Of a DNA stretch of 64,000 nucleotides, positions 1-18,275 are shown one piece after another. The stretch covers positions 20,046,676 through 20,110,675 of the forward strand of contig NC_135550.1 of NCBI RefSeq assembly GCF_964340395.1, read 5' to 3'. Below the pieces are notes generated by a model, which saw nothing but the letters and a program-made list of their open reading frames with translations, made no database searches and was not told the origin of the DNA. Every line of letters begins with the position of its first letter. Position 1 is the first letter of the stretch. Made by a program: the position numbers and the translations under genes. The stretch comes from Glandiceps talaboti (Eukaryota > Hemichordata > Enteropneusta > Spengelidae).

Positions 1-286
1 AATAACCAAAGATATACTAGTATTCACTAAAAAATGGTCAGTTACATGTACTTAGTAATTATAAAAAGACAGTGTATTTATTAATTAGTGGTCAATATTA
101 TCTGTAGGTAATGTAGTGCCAAGTTTAAATCTTGAGCGAAATCTTGGTTTTGAATCTGTCACCATGTTAAAAACTAACTGGTGGAACTGGAGTATCATAT
201 TTCGATCAGACAACATCGATCTATTTACTGAAAATGGTTAAAATTCCAATAATCAGACACTGTAGATGTTAATCAGTAGTTGGTAT

Positions 287-375
287 TAGCCATAATTAGT
301 ACAGAAACAGGTTGAAACCATGATCGCCGTTGAGGGGGCTGATTTTTGAGTGCGGACCAAAATACATTTGATTTT
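287..375 (+). repeat. Dispersed repeat, copy 1 (partner at 48830-48925, minus)
   Basis: The stretch with ccataattagtacag, aggttgaaaccatgatc and gggctgatttttgagtgc matches the reverse complement of 48830-48925 along its length with scattered differences. Both copies share the end motif gtgcgga(c)cca followed by an AT-rich tail. The family is not recognised and no coding potential is seen. Confidence 0.55.
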
Positions 376-383
376 ATTTATCA

Positions 384-470
384 TGTATACAGCTACAACT
401 TACTTTTATCCACAGTAGGTGCGATACTCTTCATGGTGTACAATATTACGAGTAAGTTATTATACGTTCC
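384..470 (+). repeat. Dispersed repeat, copy 1 (partner at 57185-57255)
   Basis: Shares catgtatacagctaca and ggtgtacaatattacgag with 57185-57255 in the same orientation. About 25 of 29 positions match in the second block. It adjoins the repeat at 287-375, so the two may be parts of one longer element. The family is unknown. Confidence 0.45.
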
Positions 471-722
471 TAAAACCCGTTCAAGTTACAACTTTAAGAG
501 AGCACAGAACACATAGTAACAGTGTAATTCGACGTACCATAGCATGTCGCAAGAAAATTGGATGTCCTTCCACACTTATGTGTTGATTTTGCAGCTACAG
601 TATTTCTATTGCTGTTTAGTTGCTTTTTTTGCTTCTTTGATAAAAACAAAACAACAAATTGTGTATGTATCAACGGTAGGTAAATTACATAGGCAAATAC
701 ATCAATGTCAAGAATACGTCCA

Positions 723-900
723 TGCAGTCCTAAGGGAGCCTTCAGTAATTAAGGGGTGAGGGCCGGGGAAAATCAGGCCCGTGCTGTTGCAAAAAATATG
801 ACCCGCCCCTGATTCCGTACTTAGTCTAAAACTTAAAAGGTGACCCTCCCTAATTTCCTTTCTCTTTCTCATGACCCTCCTGTTAAAATATGTTTTAAAA
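723..900 (+). repeat. G/C-tract dispersed repeat family, copy 1
   Basis: The pattern agggagccttcagtaatta, a G-rich run, aaatca, then tgaccc...cccctgattcc recurs in related form at about 25185-25300 (+) and 26040-26190 (-), and more loosely at 9660-9840 and 10800-10910. Copies share a GGGG-rich or CCCC-rich core that often expands into pure G or C runs. No ORF or tRNA boxes are seen, so this is a non-coding dispersed family of unknown class. Confidence 0.45.
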
Positions 901-1559
901 GAACATGGTTTAAATGTTGTGAGACAAGGAAAAAGATACTAGCTCCAGAATCAATGGTTTAAAGGAGTTAATCCCACCCTTTCATTCCCCTTCCTCTATG
1001 TAATTACTGAAAACTCTCTAATACCAGTATATAACATAAACAATTGCAGCTACCACATCACTAACTTCAAAACCATCTTACAATGTATTTACGAGGCGAA
1101 CATTTTTAATGGACACTGATACCATCACAATGTAATTGGTTATGCACAGTTGCAAAAGTCTCAATCTGATTATGACATATGTGAAGCCAACTTTTTAAAA
1201 AGGTTTTTCTGAAGCACATTCACTAGCAAAATCTTCAATATGTTGAAGGTGGATAGTCATGGATAAAGAAGATCTTCTCATCTTAGACGGCTCGGCACGT
1301 AAACTCTATATAGTACACTTTCTCTCTCTGATCATGAAGTACCTTGTCAAAGAGCATCTCTATCTTAGTACACACAGGTAAATTCTAGGAGCGAACTTCG
1401 ACATGCGAAGTATTTACGACATTTCACTGCCACGCGCGCTAGGGAGCTTTATGCAGATTACAAAAGTACGCTTCGATTCAAGTGCGCCTTGTGACATAGT
1501 CTAAATGCTATCCGTGACTTCGAATCTTTTCTTAGGGTCAGATCCTCGAAGCCACGGAT

Positions 1560-1950
1560 AGCCTCTAGACTATGACGTCAACATTGAAGATTGAATTATC
1601 GACTGTCAAAATTGAATCATCGTTTATACACATTGACTTATTACCTCGGCTTATCAATTATGGGGTATGAATTATCATTTGTCAACACTTAACTTAACAA
1701 CACTTGTCGAGTTTGAATTATCATTTGCTCACGCTGAGAACAGTCTAGAGGGACGTGCGCTGACCTATCCTCTCTCCAGTTTGAATTATCGTTTTGCTCA
1801 CATTAACTTATCACCTTTCGAGTTTGAATTATCGTTCGTACACAATGACTTATCACCTGTCGAGTTTGAATTACCGTTCGTACACAATGACTTATCACCT
1901 GTCGAGTTTGAATTACCGTTTGATCACATTGACTCCACTTGTTGAGTTTG
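1560..1950 (+). repeat. 42-bp minisatellite with degenerate flanks
   Basis: The unit starts cgagtttgaattaccgttcg and ends cttatcacctgt. Clear copies begin at 1819, 1861 and 1903, a spacing of exactly 42 bp, and more degenerate copies reach back to about 1560. Because 42 is a multiple of three, the array gives an artificial repeated ORF on both strands, which I do not call as a gene. Confidence 0.85.
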
Positions 1951-3437
1951 AATTTACAGACTGTTAGACCTAAATTACCCCGGTAATTTACGCGCCATAC
2001 CATAGTGATTACAACGTGATTAATTTTCATATGGGATATATGAAAATAAGTGATTTATTCACCAAGATGTCCACAAAGCATTGGAGGACACATTTTCCCA
2101 TCATTATAAACAAATTCCTCTTTAAATATAATGAAAATACGACATTGTGTTAATAATTATGCAAATCAAACTAATAAATATGCAAGGTTTTCTTTTTCAT
2201 TCTATTAATCCTAGATATATGGAAAATTGTAAAATGATATGCAAAATAGGTTCTACTTACTTTACACGAATTTAGCTCAAAAATCAGTCTTTCCAAGCTA
2301 CAAGGCTACCAGTAAAGTACATAGAAGTGTGTAGGATGTTCAATTTCAATACCATACAACCATTCAAGTTTTGAATGATGTAATACTAATTAATCGAACT
2401 AATACAGATTTGACCGAAATGAATGTCACACAATGTCCCAGCAATGTCGAATATGCTATATTCTTTCAATCAGTCAAACTCGAGAATTAAGGAAAAAGAA
2501 TAAATCTTGGGAAATGATATGCAAATGTGGGTAATCACTATACACATTATCACTTGAAAAGCTAATAACTTCAGAGAAAATGTGTACCAAATTTCAGTCA
2601 AATTTAACAAATGGTTCTTGAGAAAATGAAGACACGAACAGATGGCCAGACAGAGAAAATAACACAACCATCCCTGGAAAAGATAACCAAAACCTACCTG
2701 AAAAGTTTATACAGCACAGACAGAAGCTAAAAACCCTAATCTGGCGACCTCTGGTAAGTATATTATTATAGGCCTTGGAACGAGAAACTGTGTTTGTTTA
2801 GAGACAATTTTAATGTATACAAAGTACGCCTTCGATAATCGAGTACTTTAATAGTTCTTGTGATCCAAGGATCCTTGTTTCGCTTAGCCTTGAGAGTCTA
2901 GGCCTGAATAGGAGCACCACTCCTTAGTGCAGACGTTATTAAATCTATAAATTATTAAGTCTATTAAGTCTAACAAAAGTCTAAATAATTATTATTCATC
3001 ACATCATCATTCCATTCAACTTTTACAATTATCTCATGAAATTTCTCCATGAAAACTGCCCGTAAAAATAGTAAATGGGTGATAATATCACAAAAAATGG
3101 AGAACACTGGGAAACGATAAAAAATATTTACACTTTCTATTAATAGCTTCGGTTTTATAGCTGGTGATATTTGTATGTTAAAATGTGGTCATTAGAAGTG
3201 CCTCTCAATACCATTAATGACAATAAAATTAAACTTCTGAAGAGTAAGACATTGCAGTCTAGATAAGACTGACTTTGCAACATCAATATTAACACCCCCA
3301 TGAGCATATGCAATTATTACCATCAAATTCAACATAACTGAACATCTGAAAGATATTTTTTCACAGGCTGTAATAAATGCACCGGGCTTACGGTATACGA
3401 CACCAACCAAGTGTTATTACCGATGATTTCAATATTA

Positions 3438-3795
3438 CAATAATAATAATGTTGGGTTCTTATATAGCGCTTTCCCACACCGTGCTCAAAGCGCTTTACA
3501 ATTTATTACCCCTGGCTCGGATCAGAACGGCACAACGGCCCTTTAGTCTTCCTCAACTCCCCGGGGAGCACACAATCCATTGCAGCCATTTCAGCGCATA
3601 GGATTAAAGCCTTCACATTGCAACCTACATCCTACCAGGTCCCCAATTATACAGCTGGGTTGACTGAAGCACAGTCGTGGTTCAAATCTTGGACTTTAGC
3701 CACTCAGAAACAAACAGCAGGCAGCGACAGGGCTCGAACCTGCAACCTGTAGATTCCAAGCCGGTCACGCTAACCATTCACCCATCGTGACTCCA
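3438..3795 (-). mobile_element. tRNA-derived SINE (minus orientation)
   Basis: Read on the minus strand, the element begins with a tRNA-like head. It has an A-box-like TGGTTAGCGTGACC (plus 3763-3776) and a perfect B box GGTTCGAGCCC (plus 3730-3740). A body of about 250 bp follows, then a tail with paired aaagcgctttgagc and gggaaagcgctatataa motifs and an (ATT)n run (plus about 3438-3450). The tail resembles LINE-derived 3' ends used by many animal SINEs. A short possible target duplication starting caata flanks it. Length of about 360 bp fits a composite SINE. Confidence 0.8.
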
Positions 3796-4869
3796 CAATA
3801 CAAAAATCTAGGCTGGAATGGATTATACCACCACGTCGACCAACGTTCCTACAAGGTCATTCAACAGAAAATTTTTCCATAAGAAGTAGACTTGGCGTGT
3901 CAAATGTCCACGTTTCGAAAAACTCAAATAAAAGAACTCGCAATGCTATCACAACGCACGTAATGTAGATCTAGAGAGCATTGAATTGTTGTACAAAAAA
4001 GATTTGTCGAGAGTAGCACCCCAGATTTCTGGTTGAATATGGTCGGCTGTAGTAGATGGTTATCAATAGTTAGATAAATTATCTACATCATCTTGGTCAC
4101 TATTCATGAGAACGATGGTTACCAAGAATTTGATTAAAACGGTTGTGGATATCCCAATGATATTATGTCATATATTTACTATATATACCATTGGTATGCA
4201 AATGAATAATTTGCATAATTAATGAAATTTACCAATTAAGTTATATCTAACAAATCCTTTAAAGCTCTAAAATTGCCATCTCTCATATTGTTTGTTTATG
4301 TATTAAGTGGGCAACCATGAATATTAATAACATGTGTTGATCACGTAATGAGAGGCTCTGTCATGAGAAGGCGCTGTCTGCGTTCCTTCGCATTCCAATG
4401 CACTTACAATTTCGCTGTTCAGGCAATGCGCGCAGGTATAACGATGAAAATTCTTGGGTTTTTTGTGAGTTCTTAGTTGTGAGTTCTTAGTCCTAACAGG
4501 AGACACTATGATTTAGTTTACAGTTGGTCCAGGTTCAGTGCGGGGTTGAGTATTTTCAATAGGAGACATTCGAACACAGTAAGAGTTGTACATGACCATA
4601 CAGATCAACACTACATTGGTTCTTCAGTTATTATGAAATGTCAACTATGAGCTTAATGACAGTTTGAAAATTATGTTTTTTGAAAGACTGTTAATTGTCT
4701 GAGAAAAATTAAAACATTTAAAGGCTTGAACAAACTATATTCATTCCCCACCACCCACGTATGACAACTTACACAGGTGTGTTAACAGTGTTAGTCACCT
4801 GTGTACGTCATTGGTGTAAAATCCGTTCTCACACATGCATGATTCAGTCTGTGCCAAAGTTTAACGGCA

Positions 4870-5810
4870 GATAGATGAACTTGGAGGAGCTTTACTTTGA
4901 TGATAACTCGACGAACAAGAACAAACAAAATGAATACTCATTATCTGTAATCGTTTTAATCTTTTTGTCACCCACAGGAAAAGTGTTTCTCGTTCAATGC
5001 TTCGTAGGGGTGTTCTTCACCCCCTATATGGATGCCGTCACAAAGAAAAACAACCCGTTTTGGATGGATGCACGAATTTCTCTAATGCCCCTTATAAGAC
5101 ATGAGGACTGAAGTCGTTCAGGACATTTTTGATCAAAATATGCAACTTGTCCACCAGTTTGATATCCATGGTGAGACGGAAGACACCCTAACAAACTTCC
5201 CAGTGTCCAAATCATCTCAACAAAAATTCAGCCAATATTGTTAAACTTAATGACGTTTTAGATGAGGTATGAGATAAGATTAGAGGCTACATGAAGCACT
5301 TCAGAGACGTGTGTTATCTGTATCGCATTCGCGACAAAGAGTCCGACAACAACGTTACAGGTAGGTTGGCATCTTTTTTTTCAACATAGTACATCATAGA
5401 AATATCTTATTGCGTTACACAACATTTTACGATTCGTTCACTTATATTTGCGGCATAGCATTGCTAGACGAATGTGTACTTAAGAATTACACTTCGTGTG
5501 TCCAATGTTGTTACTGCGAGTTTACATTCGTTTTAGTTTGTTTTAATTCCGTTAAGAAAAAAACTAACGTTCTGATGATTACGGTTCAGAATCAAACTTG
5601 GAAGGACATGATTGACACAGAAAAAGATAAACTAAACAACCAAAAATTACCTAAACGTTAATTCAGGCCTTCACTTTTCATGTTTTTTCCTGCAATGTGG
5701 TAAATGATAATGGTGTTACCAAAGTTGCGTCGGGTACGAAAAAAAATAACGTTGAACATCTGTTAAAAGACCCAACCTTGGCTTCAAGTTGATGACGTCG
5801 TTGTATTTGG
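4870..5810 (+). pseudogene. Possible decayed coding patch, family unknown
   Basis: Several short open stretches in different frames have protein-like composition: NLEELYFDDNSTNKNKQN near 4880, VVQDIFDQNMQLVHQFD near 5115, RGYMKHFRDVCYLYRIRD near 5285 (followed by a donor-like gtaggt) and FTFHVFSCNVVNDNGVTK near 5670. They lie in order on one strand without a continuous frame or consistent splice sites. I recognise no family. It could be a host gene remnant, a transposon remnant or chance. No function is proposed. Confidence 0.25.
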
Positions 5811-6599
5811 TTCTACCATACGTAATCCTTTCAACAACAGTCCCTGTATTTTTCAACCCATCCACTATTATGGAGTTTTGCTTCTATATACTAAAATGCC
5901 TTACTTTGTAATTAAAGCAACGGTGACCCGTTCGTATTGCCAAATACTAAATACAAATAGAGATGTAACATTGATAATATCGGTAAACAAAAAAATAACT
6001 ATGTAGGCCTACATTCTTTACATTAAATCCCTGAGTTCACCATTATCACCACAAATCACACACAGGCACACACACCATACGTACAACATAGACATCTCAG
6101 GTGAGCCCTGGTGACATTTTAAAAGAACGCTACCGAAATCTACGATACCAAAAGTGTCTGTTTCAGACAGTGTTGCCCAGTTAAAGACGAACATGTAAAT
6201 AAAGGCTTGACAATTTTTTCGTCAGATTGCGCAAACGCAAACTCTAGACTGGTGGGTAGTAAATCTGCATGGTCAAGTCTATATTCATTGTGAATGCAAT
6301 TAATTGATGGTGCACTATTTTTAATGAAGCACATATACTGAATTTAGACCCAGGACATCTATGTTAGGACGCTCAACCGATATACGGAAATTGCGTTAGT
6401 TAGAATACCAACACCTCTACAAGTCTCCGATAATTCCATTGGAGTAAAAGGAAATCACTGAGCGAGAAGAGTATACATTGATTGAAACTTACTCGTAGTA
6501 TTAATACTCGTTTGTGAAACAAAAATAGGTGTAATTACTAATACACTCTCAAAGGTCGTCAGGATCTTGAAATGTTAGGAAAAGTGGATGTTATGTAGA

Positions 6600-6900
6600 T
6601 TTACACATTGTTATGTTCCCAACCGGCACAACCCGGAGAGGGCCCGGGATCCCTCCTCGCGCGCGTATGCGTCCATCCGTCCGTGACCAGCCATATCTCT
6701 GGAACCCATGACTCAATTTCAACCAAACCTGGCACATATGTCAAACACTATAGAGTATATACGTTCGTCACTTAATTTCGAGATCTTGACCTTTATGACA
6801 ACATCTTCAAAGTCAAAATGTGTATCCGCACATTGTTAGAGGCAAGCTTACTATTTTGACAAGACATCTGACCTTGACCTTCATCTTCAAGGTCAAACTT
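6600..6900 (+). repeat. TCCGTCC-type dispersed repeat
   Basis: It contains gcgcgcgtatgcgtccatcc, a statement-like block atatctctggaaccc, cctggcacatatgtc and two ttgaccttnatgnca/cttcaaggtcaaa blocks. Related composition (TCCGTC runs, then a conserved block near aacttagtaca) occurs at 9841-10260. The family is non-coding and its class is unresolved. Confidence 0.45.
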
Positions 6901-8336
6901 GAAAATATTCACAAAAAAAGAATGAATGTTTTGTCAATACATAAGTTTATAATTTCTAATTTTCTACACTAACATTTAAGGGGTAACTGATAAAATTGTA
7001 GAACCATATTCTGGCCATCAACATGTGTTAGAGTCTATGTCTTGACTTGTTTAGATGACTGCTCAGATATTGCCTTGTGTAACTAGAATCGGGTGAAGTG
7101 GGTCAAAAAGGTGAGGAAGGGGTTTGGCGAAGTGGGGGATTAGTTAATTTCCAACCAGTAATATATAAACCAACTCACTTGCGACATTACTAATCATTCA
7201 TGTAGCGATGTTGCTTTTCAAGTGGTTATTATTTTGACTAGATCTATAATGGTAGAATTAGAAATCCCTAGACATGCTGGCACCAGTGAGTCAACTTGTC
7301 TGAAAGAAACCATGATTCATACCAATAACTACTGACTGGTAAATACATGTAGAGAGACTAAAATCTTGTGTCCACAAAATAGCATTTTTCTATAATCAAA
7401 TATTTCTTGAACATCATATCTATTGCTACAATCTATCATGTGTGTTTATGCTAATTGATCGTGTAATATGCAAAGCACATTCATCATACCTGTAGGACAC
7501 ATGTGATAGTATCGTCTCAAAATGTACAAAACTTAACATAGGTGAAATTTGGAGCAACCATCAACGATAAATCACCTACTTGACTCATGCCATTACAGTA
7601 AACTATGTATCAATTAATATATATCATGTGTCATGGTGTGATGGATATATCCACAAATGTGTTTGTAATTCCAACCAAGCATCATTGAGATATAGCTCGA
7701 TTAAGACATATCATTATTTATCACATGCATAATTACAATAAAAAATTACATCAACAGATATTATAGACTATATACACTTTGTTATCATCAATGCATGTAC
7801 CAATTTATATGAGATTTAAAGCATGTATTCTGACGATATTGCTTGATTACAAGAAGGCATGAATTACTCAAATGTCTCAATTAATATGCATAGTATACCG
7901 ATATTATCGAACACGTGTTTAATTATATAAATCAACACATGTACAACGTTATAAGTAATTTGAGGCTTGTTTTTATTGAGATACTGACTAATACTAAAAG
8001 TAATTATTTATGCAAATGACTCATTTCTCTGTGTGAATAAGAGTGGGTCTTGTTTTTAACAAGCGGAAGTTATTTAACCATGACGTAAAACAACAACACC
8101 GACAACTTGAAGATTCTTGCTACTGTTAACGTTCGGTGTTAGACAACCTTGATAGAAATATTCCAAAAAGAATTAAAGCACATAATGTTTTTACCTGTAG
8201 CAGTGAAGAAACAACAGTAATTTAAGAAAGAAAAACAGATCAGATTGAAGAAATACTGAATCTAAACTAATTTAAATAAATGTCTCTACAGGTATTGAAG
8301 TCTTCATAAACCTTGAATTTACCACATTGCCTGACA

Positions 8337-13640
<5,304 letters not shown>

Positions 13641-13839
13641 TGTATGTAAAACAATGATGAGAAAACACTTGTCGAAATAACGTTCACTCGTTGAATTAAA
13701 AAAAAAAAGTGACGAATTAATTTGCCTCTCAGAACAATTCAATTAATACCATACATTCGTGTGTATTGATATGGAACTTATACACATTTTTATGTATATA
13801 ATACGATTATGATTATAATAACAATGGTGTACAGGGTAC

Positions 13840-14023
13840 CAATCTGATTAAAATCAGAAGTAGATGTCGGCTAATCGTTCATTGTTATTTTACCTCGCTG
13901 GAGGAGGCGGCCATCAAGGCGAGAACGCAAACATGTATCACGAAGGTCAATTGAAGCAAAAATACCGAGGATTAATAATAATGAACGATTAGCCGACATC
14001 GACATCGGATTTTAATCAGATTG
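13840..14023. mobile_element. Foldback/MITE-like element, ~45-bp inverted arms
   Basis: The left arm caatctgattaaaatc... gtcggctaatcgttcatt pairs with the right arm aatgaacgattagccgac... gattttaatcagattg, with a few mismatches. A ~90-bp non-coding centre (ctcgctggaggaggcgg...) separates them. GTAC lies at both outer edges (13836-13839 and 14023-14026), a possible target duplication. No transposase is seen, so it would be a non-autonomous DNA element. Confidence 0.75.
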
Positions 14024-16782
14024 TACAGTGTACGTAATGTTCTTTCGATAAGGCTACATGAACTGAGTGGAGTTAACCGAAACTTCAACCCATTTTATTT
14101 TTATAAGACTTATTGCTGTTTCTCATGGCTGACTCTTGTAAGCTTATGATGGCGTTGGCACAAAGATTAATTGGAGTCTCAAAAAAAAAGAACAAGAAAG
14201 CGGTGTGTACACCTCTGAACTTATGTAAGAAGACTCTGAAACTTAACTGAGAGATAGAATAGATCAAAATTTAAAGTTGAACTTGGGTTTGGTTGAAGCA
14301 TAATTTTAGTACATTACACGATGATCTTTCTTCTATACGTACTTAGGTAATCATTTCGTGTCATGAAACAAATACAAATATCCTGTTTACTTCTATATCT
14401 ATGTCATTACATTTTACGTTTGACCCCGACACCGAATTTGTACATATTAACCCTGTGATGTCACACCTATAGGGATTGAGGACGATACGGCCACAAGGAG
14501 ATGATATATGCATCCCCCTTTGACACACTGACCTATGTGTTGCCTCAGATAAAACTATCATATCTATCTTGTCATTATAAATAATAACGTAATCTGATCT
14601 TCCCTAGAGATAGTAACCTCGGTTTTATCTTCAAATCAGCACGTCCATGACAACCACTGATCCTGCGTGGACTTGGGCCATCCAATGTAAAATCATTGTC
14701 TAGTATGTAATGGTAACAAACAAATGGTTAAATGTAATCCTCTTTCTCCCTCGAGGTATTTGTTAGTACCCAACTAAGTGCAGGTGGGAAGAAAAAGGTT
14801 AATTTTTATGAGGTATATTTTTTATTTTGATGATGGCCGTGCGAGATGTGTTGTTGTTTTTCTCATGACCCAGCACCAAACAATTACATCACACGAACGA
14901 TCCGTACAATCAGTGTTTATACATGATGATCCTGATAATATATCCCCCATTTACAGTAATATCAAAGTAACTAGCTAGTTGTTCATGTTGTCTTAATGGT
15001 CGTGCCATATTGTTTCACCAGTATTTATATACAAGCATTGTACACATAGTTTCTATTAGTTGTATCGAACATTCAAATTCCTAACCATGCAAATGGGGCG
15101 ACATTCCTTAGTAACAAACTCTCAATATGTTCATATCATTACTAAACTTCAGTCCATTTTACATATATATATTTTTTTTCATAACAATAACTACAAGCTT
15201 TAGAAGGGTCAATGACATCGTCATATCAAACCCTCATTATTATACTGGAAATAATACATTTCGTATTTTGGTCTACCAGTCAGACTAGACATAACGATTA
15301 TAATCCGAACAAATTGCGGTCTTTATAGCTCTGGTAACATTTCACGTCTTTTTTAAAACGTTTAATGAATATAGAGACAGCTATGTAAGTAAGTACTGTA
15401 CTGGCCATGTTGTGAAAGAGATCGGTCAAACACCATGCAAAACAACTCAAGGAAACGATTCAATCTCAGAAATATCACCTTTCGCAGTGTACCAATAAGG
15501 TTGAATGAAAACATTCAGTGGTGTTGCACATATTGGACAGTGGACAACTGTGATGTATATTTTAGCTTTTCCTGCACCTGTACAATTTCTTTGAAATAAA
15601 TCAAATTCTGACTTTAACATAATCTCGACAACATAACATATCCAAGTGTATTCTTTGGGTAAGGGCTAGCTATGTAGGCTGCAGTGGGAAACATCTCAAT
15701 AGCTTCATTTCGGCACTTCGTCAAACATTAGGGTTTACACATGTCGGTTGGATGTTTGAATTCCATAATGTGATAGTATATATCACGGATGACCATTCAG
15801 GGATACGCACCTAAAGTTATTGATTACATATCGATTGGTCGATCGATCGATCTCTATCATATTGCTACAAGTAGCACCAGTCGATATATATCTACTGTGT
15901 TCACATTTAACGGAACCAGAATCAACTCTATCCAGCGTAAAACTGATAAACTGGATTTTGAGCCGCTTTCAGATTGCTTTTATCAAATGTGTACCGTGTT
16001 TGACCTACTTAGATAACAGGATTTGTAGATGGACGATTGTCGAGAATCGCGCCAAGAACTGGGACAAAAAGTTAGCTCAACCTAGTTCTCACTTTAAACC
16101 ACCCTCTCACACTTGAACTGAACTAGCCCAACTCTGGCCAACTTAAACTGTTCAAAGTATTTGTTTAAAGTTGGGTTAAGACCAGAGTCGACTTCTGAGT
16201 CAGCTTTAGGAAGTACAGCGCGAAACCCTATGCGTTTGCTGACATTGGGTAGGTGATACACTGTATAGTTACAATGTAATTATTTTGCTACTATAATGTA
16301 CAATTTTGAAAATTTGAGTTGATGGACTTGTTTCGACGAATAATGAAGAAACATATTAGGTTGACGTTCAATAAATAACATGGACTCCAGGCAGAATGAA
16401 AAACTGTATCAACTATCATGGTCCCAAACTCTCTTGAAAGTTGCCTAGATCCGGTATCATGATAGTGGGATTAAGAAAAACATGCCAAGAGAAATGTATG
16501 TTTCATTAGGACTATAAAGGTCAACAACCTAGGTATTAGTGATGTTGGTCGATAAGTCAAAGTGTGTCTCCACACTATGTAAAGTTTGTGTGTTACTCTA
16601 GCCTAAAGGCTTGGTAATCTGTCTCGACATACTAGCTCGACGGATGTTCTTGCGAACAAAATCGTTAAGTAAGACAGCTAATTCAAGTCTCTGGGCTAGT
16701 GTTACTCATAGTATTAACACATGTAGCAGATCCACAGGGTGCTCAGACTTAGTTATGCTTACGAAAACAAAACTTAGCAACA

Positions 16783-16918
16783 AACAAACAAACAAACAAA
16801 CAAACAGAGAAACAAAACATACATACATACATACATACATACATACATACATACATACATACATACATACATACATACATAATACATACATACATACATA
16901 CATACATACATACATACA

Positions 16919-16950
<32 letters not shown>

Positions 16951-17010
16951 AGCAAGCAAACAAACAAACAAACAAACAAACAAACATAATTAATAAATAA
17001 ATAAATAAAC
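16783..17010. repeat. (AAAC)n-(CATA)n-(AAAC)n microsatellite
   Basis: A central catacatacata tract of about 130 bp is flanked by aaacaaacaaac runs and a final aataaataaata run. Tyr/Val/Cys/Met-rich frames across it are repeat artefacts. Confidence 0.95.
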
Positions 17011-17396
17011 TAACAAACTAACTAACTATCAAAAAAATGAATATTGACAAACATCAACAACAGAGTCAAATCAGTATAAGCAGTGTTATGGTCACAATTA
17101 TTTGTACATGCCCACGAGGGATCCCTACAAATGTATCATATTTATTCAAGTCGTAAACAAAATTGCGAATTTGACTTCTGATCAGTAAAAATCCATCTTT
17201 GCCAGGACAAACATGCTTAAAACTAACATATTGACCAGACGTAATGACATCAAAATCAACATAATTAAAAAAAAGACTCATTCTACTAACTCACATGTGT
17301 CGGACCTGTCCCATATAAACTCTTCTCTATAGCCATAAATACAAGTTCAAGGTATGTAGTCAGTAAGATTTGGAGTACACCTAAAACTAATTAGCC

Positions 17397-17519
17397 AAAG
17401 GCCGGTCAGTCTGTAAGGTACGCCGTGACGGGGCGCCCTCACACATCGGCCAACCCCTCCCAGAGAGGAGGCCGGTGAGGGCGGAACGTCACGACGTATC
17501 TTACAGTCTAAAGGCCGGT
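17397..17519. mobile_element. Mutator-like MITE with 10-bp target duplication
   Basis: AAAGGCCGGT occurs at 17397-17406 and again at 17510-17519, flanking a 103-bp imperfect palindrome. The terminal inverted repeat reads (c)agtctgtaaggtacgccg on the left and agactgtaagatacgtcg as the reverse complement on the right. A 9-10 bp target duplication with long terminal inverted repeats fits MULE-type MITEs. A related, more decayed copy is at 42903-43000. The element is GC-rich compared with its surroundings. Confidence 0.75.
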
Positions 17520-18275
17520 AGCAGTTATCAGTGGTCTCACTCAGCTAGTGTGGTCTGGCGCAGTTTTCATGAGGCCGTTGACAGAAATAGCTGCATTGGG
17601 TGCAAAGGAGAGGAACAAACTTTTTCGACCACCGGTCGACCACCTGTTGTATGCTAGGCCTCATGGTACTTTGCCGACAGTTCAATAGTACGCCATGGAC
17701 CAATCAAATCCATTTTTCAGTTCATGTGATTGCGAAAATGGCATGATCAAGTCTTTCAAAGGCGTGTGACTTATATTACGAATTTCAGGCGTTAGTCCAT
17801 GACGAATATACACATATTCAAAGCTATCTGGAGTCATCCTCAGAAAATTTCTCTTGTTATAGTGCGCACTCCCAGGGAGCACCCTGTCTTCAATAATAGT
17901 AGGGTATGGTGGCGAAGACGCCAAGAGCCACAAGTTGATCTACATGAAACTTTTTGACCTTGATAATTTCATAGGCTTTGTAGAAAGACGAGTATTGCAT
18001 CAATAAGTTGTTACTTATTGGACGCTACCTTTTGAAATGACATCACGATCTTGCCTAGCCTAATCTCATTTCACTTATGATTGATGCCGCAAACATTTAA
18101 TACGATCGGTGCAACACATCTAGATGTTACCGGCAAAAACTCGCCTACGATGAAATCAAAGCAATGCTAGCAAAAACTGCTGGCAAAATCTTCCGTGGTG
18201 TGCGACAGGCCTAGGGCCAAAGTCCAGATGTTAGGTGGCAATTTTATTAATAAGTACCACTGATCAATGCTTCGA

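Larger units (their letters stand above)
1..8291. other. Upstream intergenic/repeat region, no clear gene
   Basis: No exon of a recognisable family is seen. The region holds a G/C-rich dispersed repeat (about 723-900), a 42-bp minisatellite (1560-1950), a SINE (3438-3795), a possible decayed coding patch (4870-5810) and a TCCGTCC-type dispersed repeat (about 6600-6900). A 3' splice site at 8290-8291 (tctctacag) lies just before the transporter start codon, so an untranslated first exon of that gene probably lies somewhere in this region. I could not place it. Confidence 0.6.

Noticed and set aside
16706-17000. Tyr/Val/Cys/Met open frames
   Set aside because: Artefact of the (CATA)n microsatellite.
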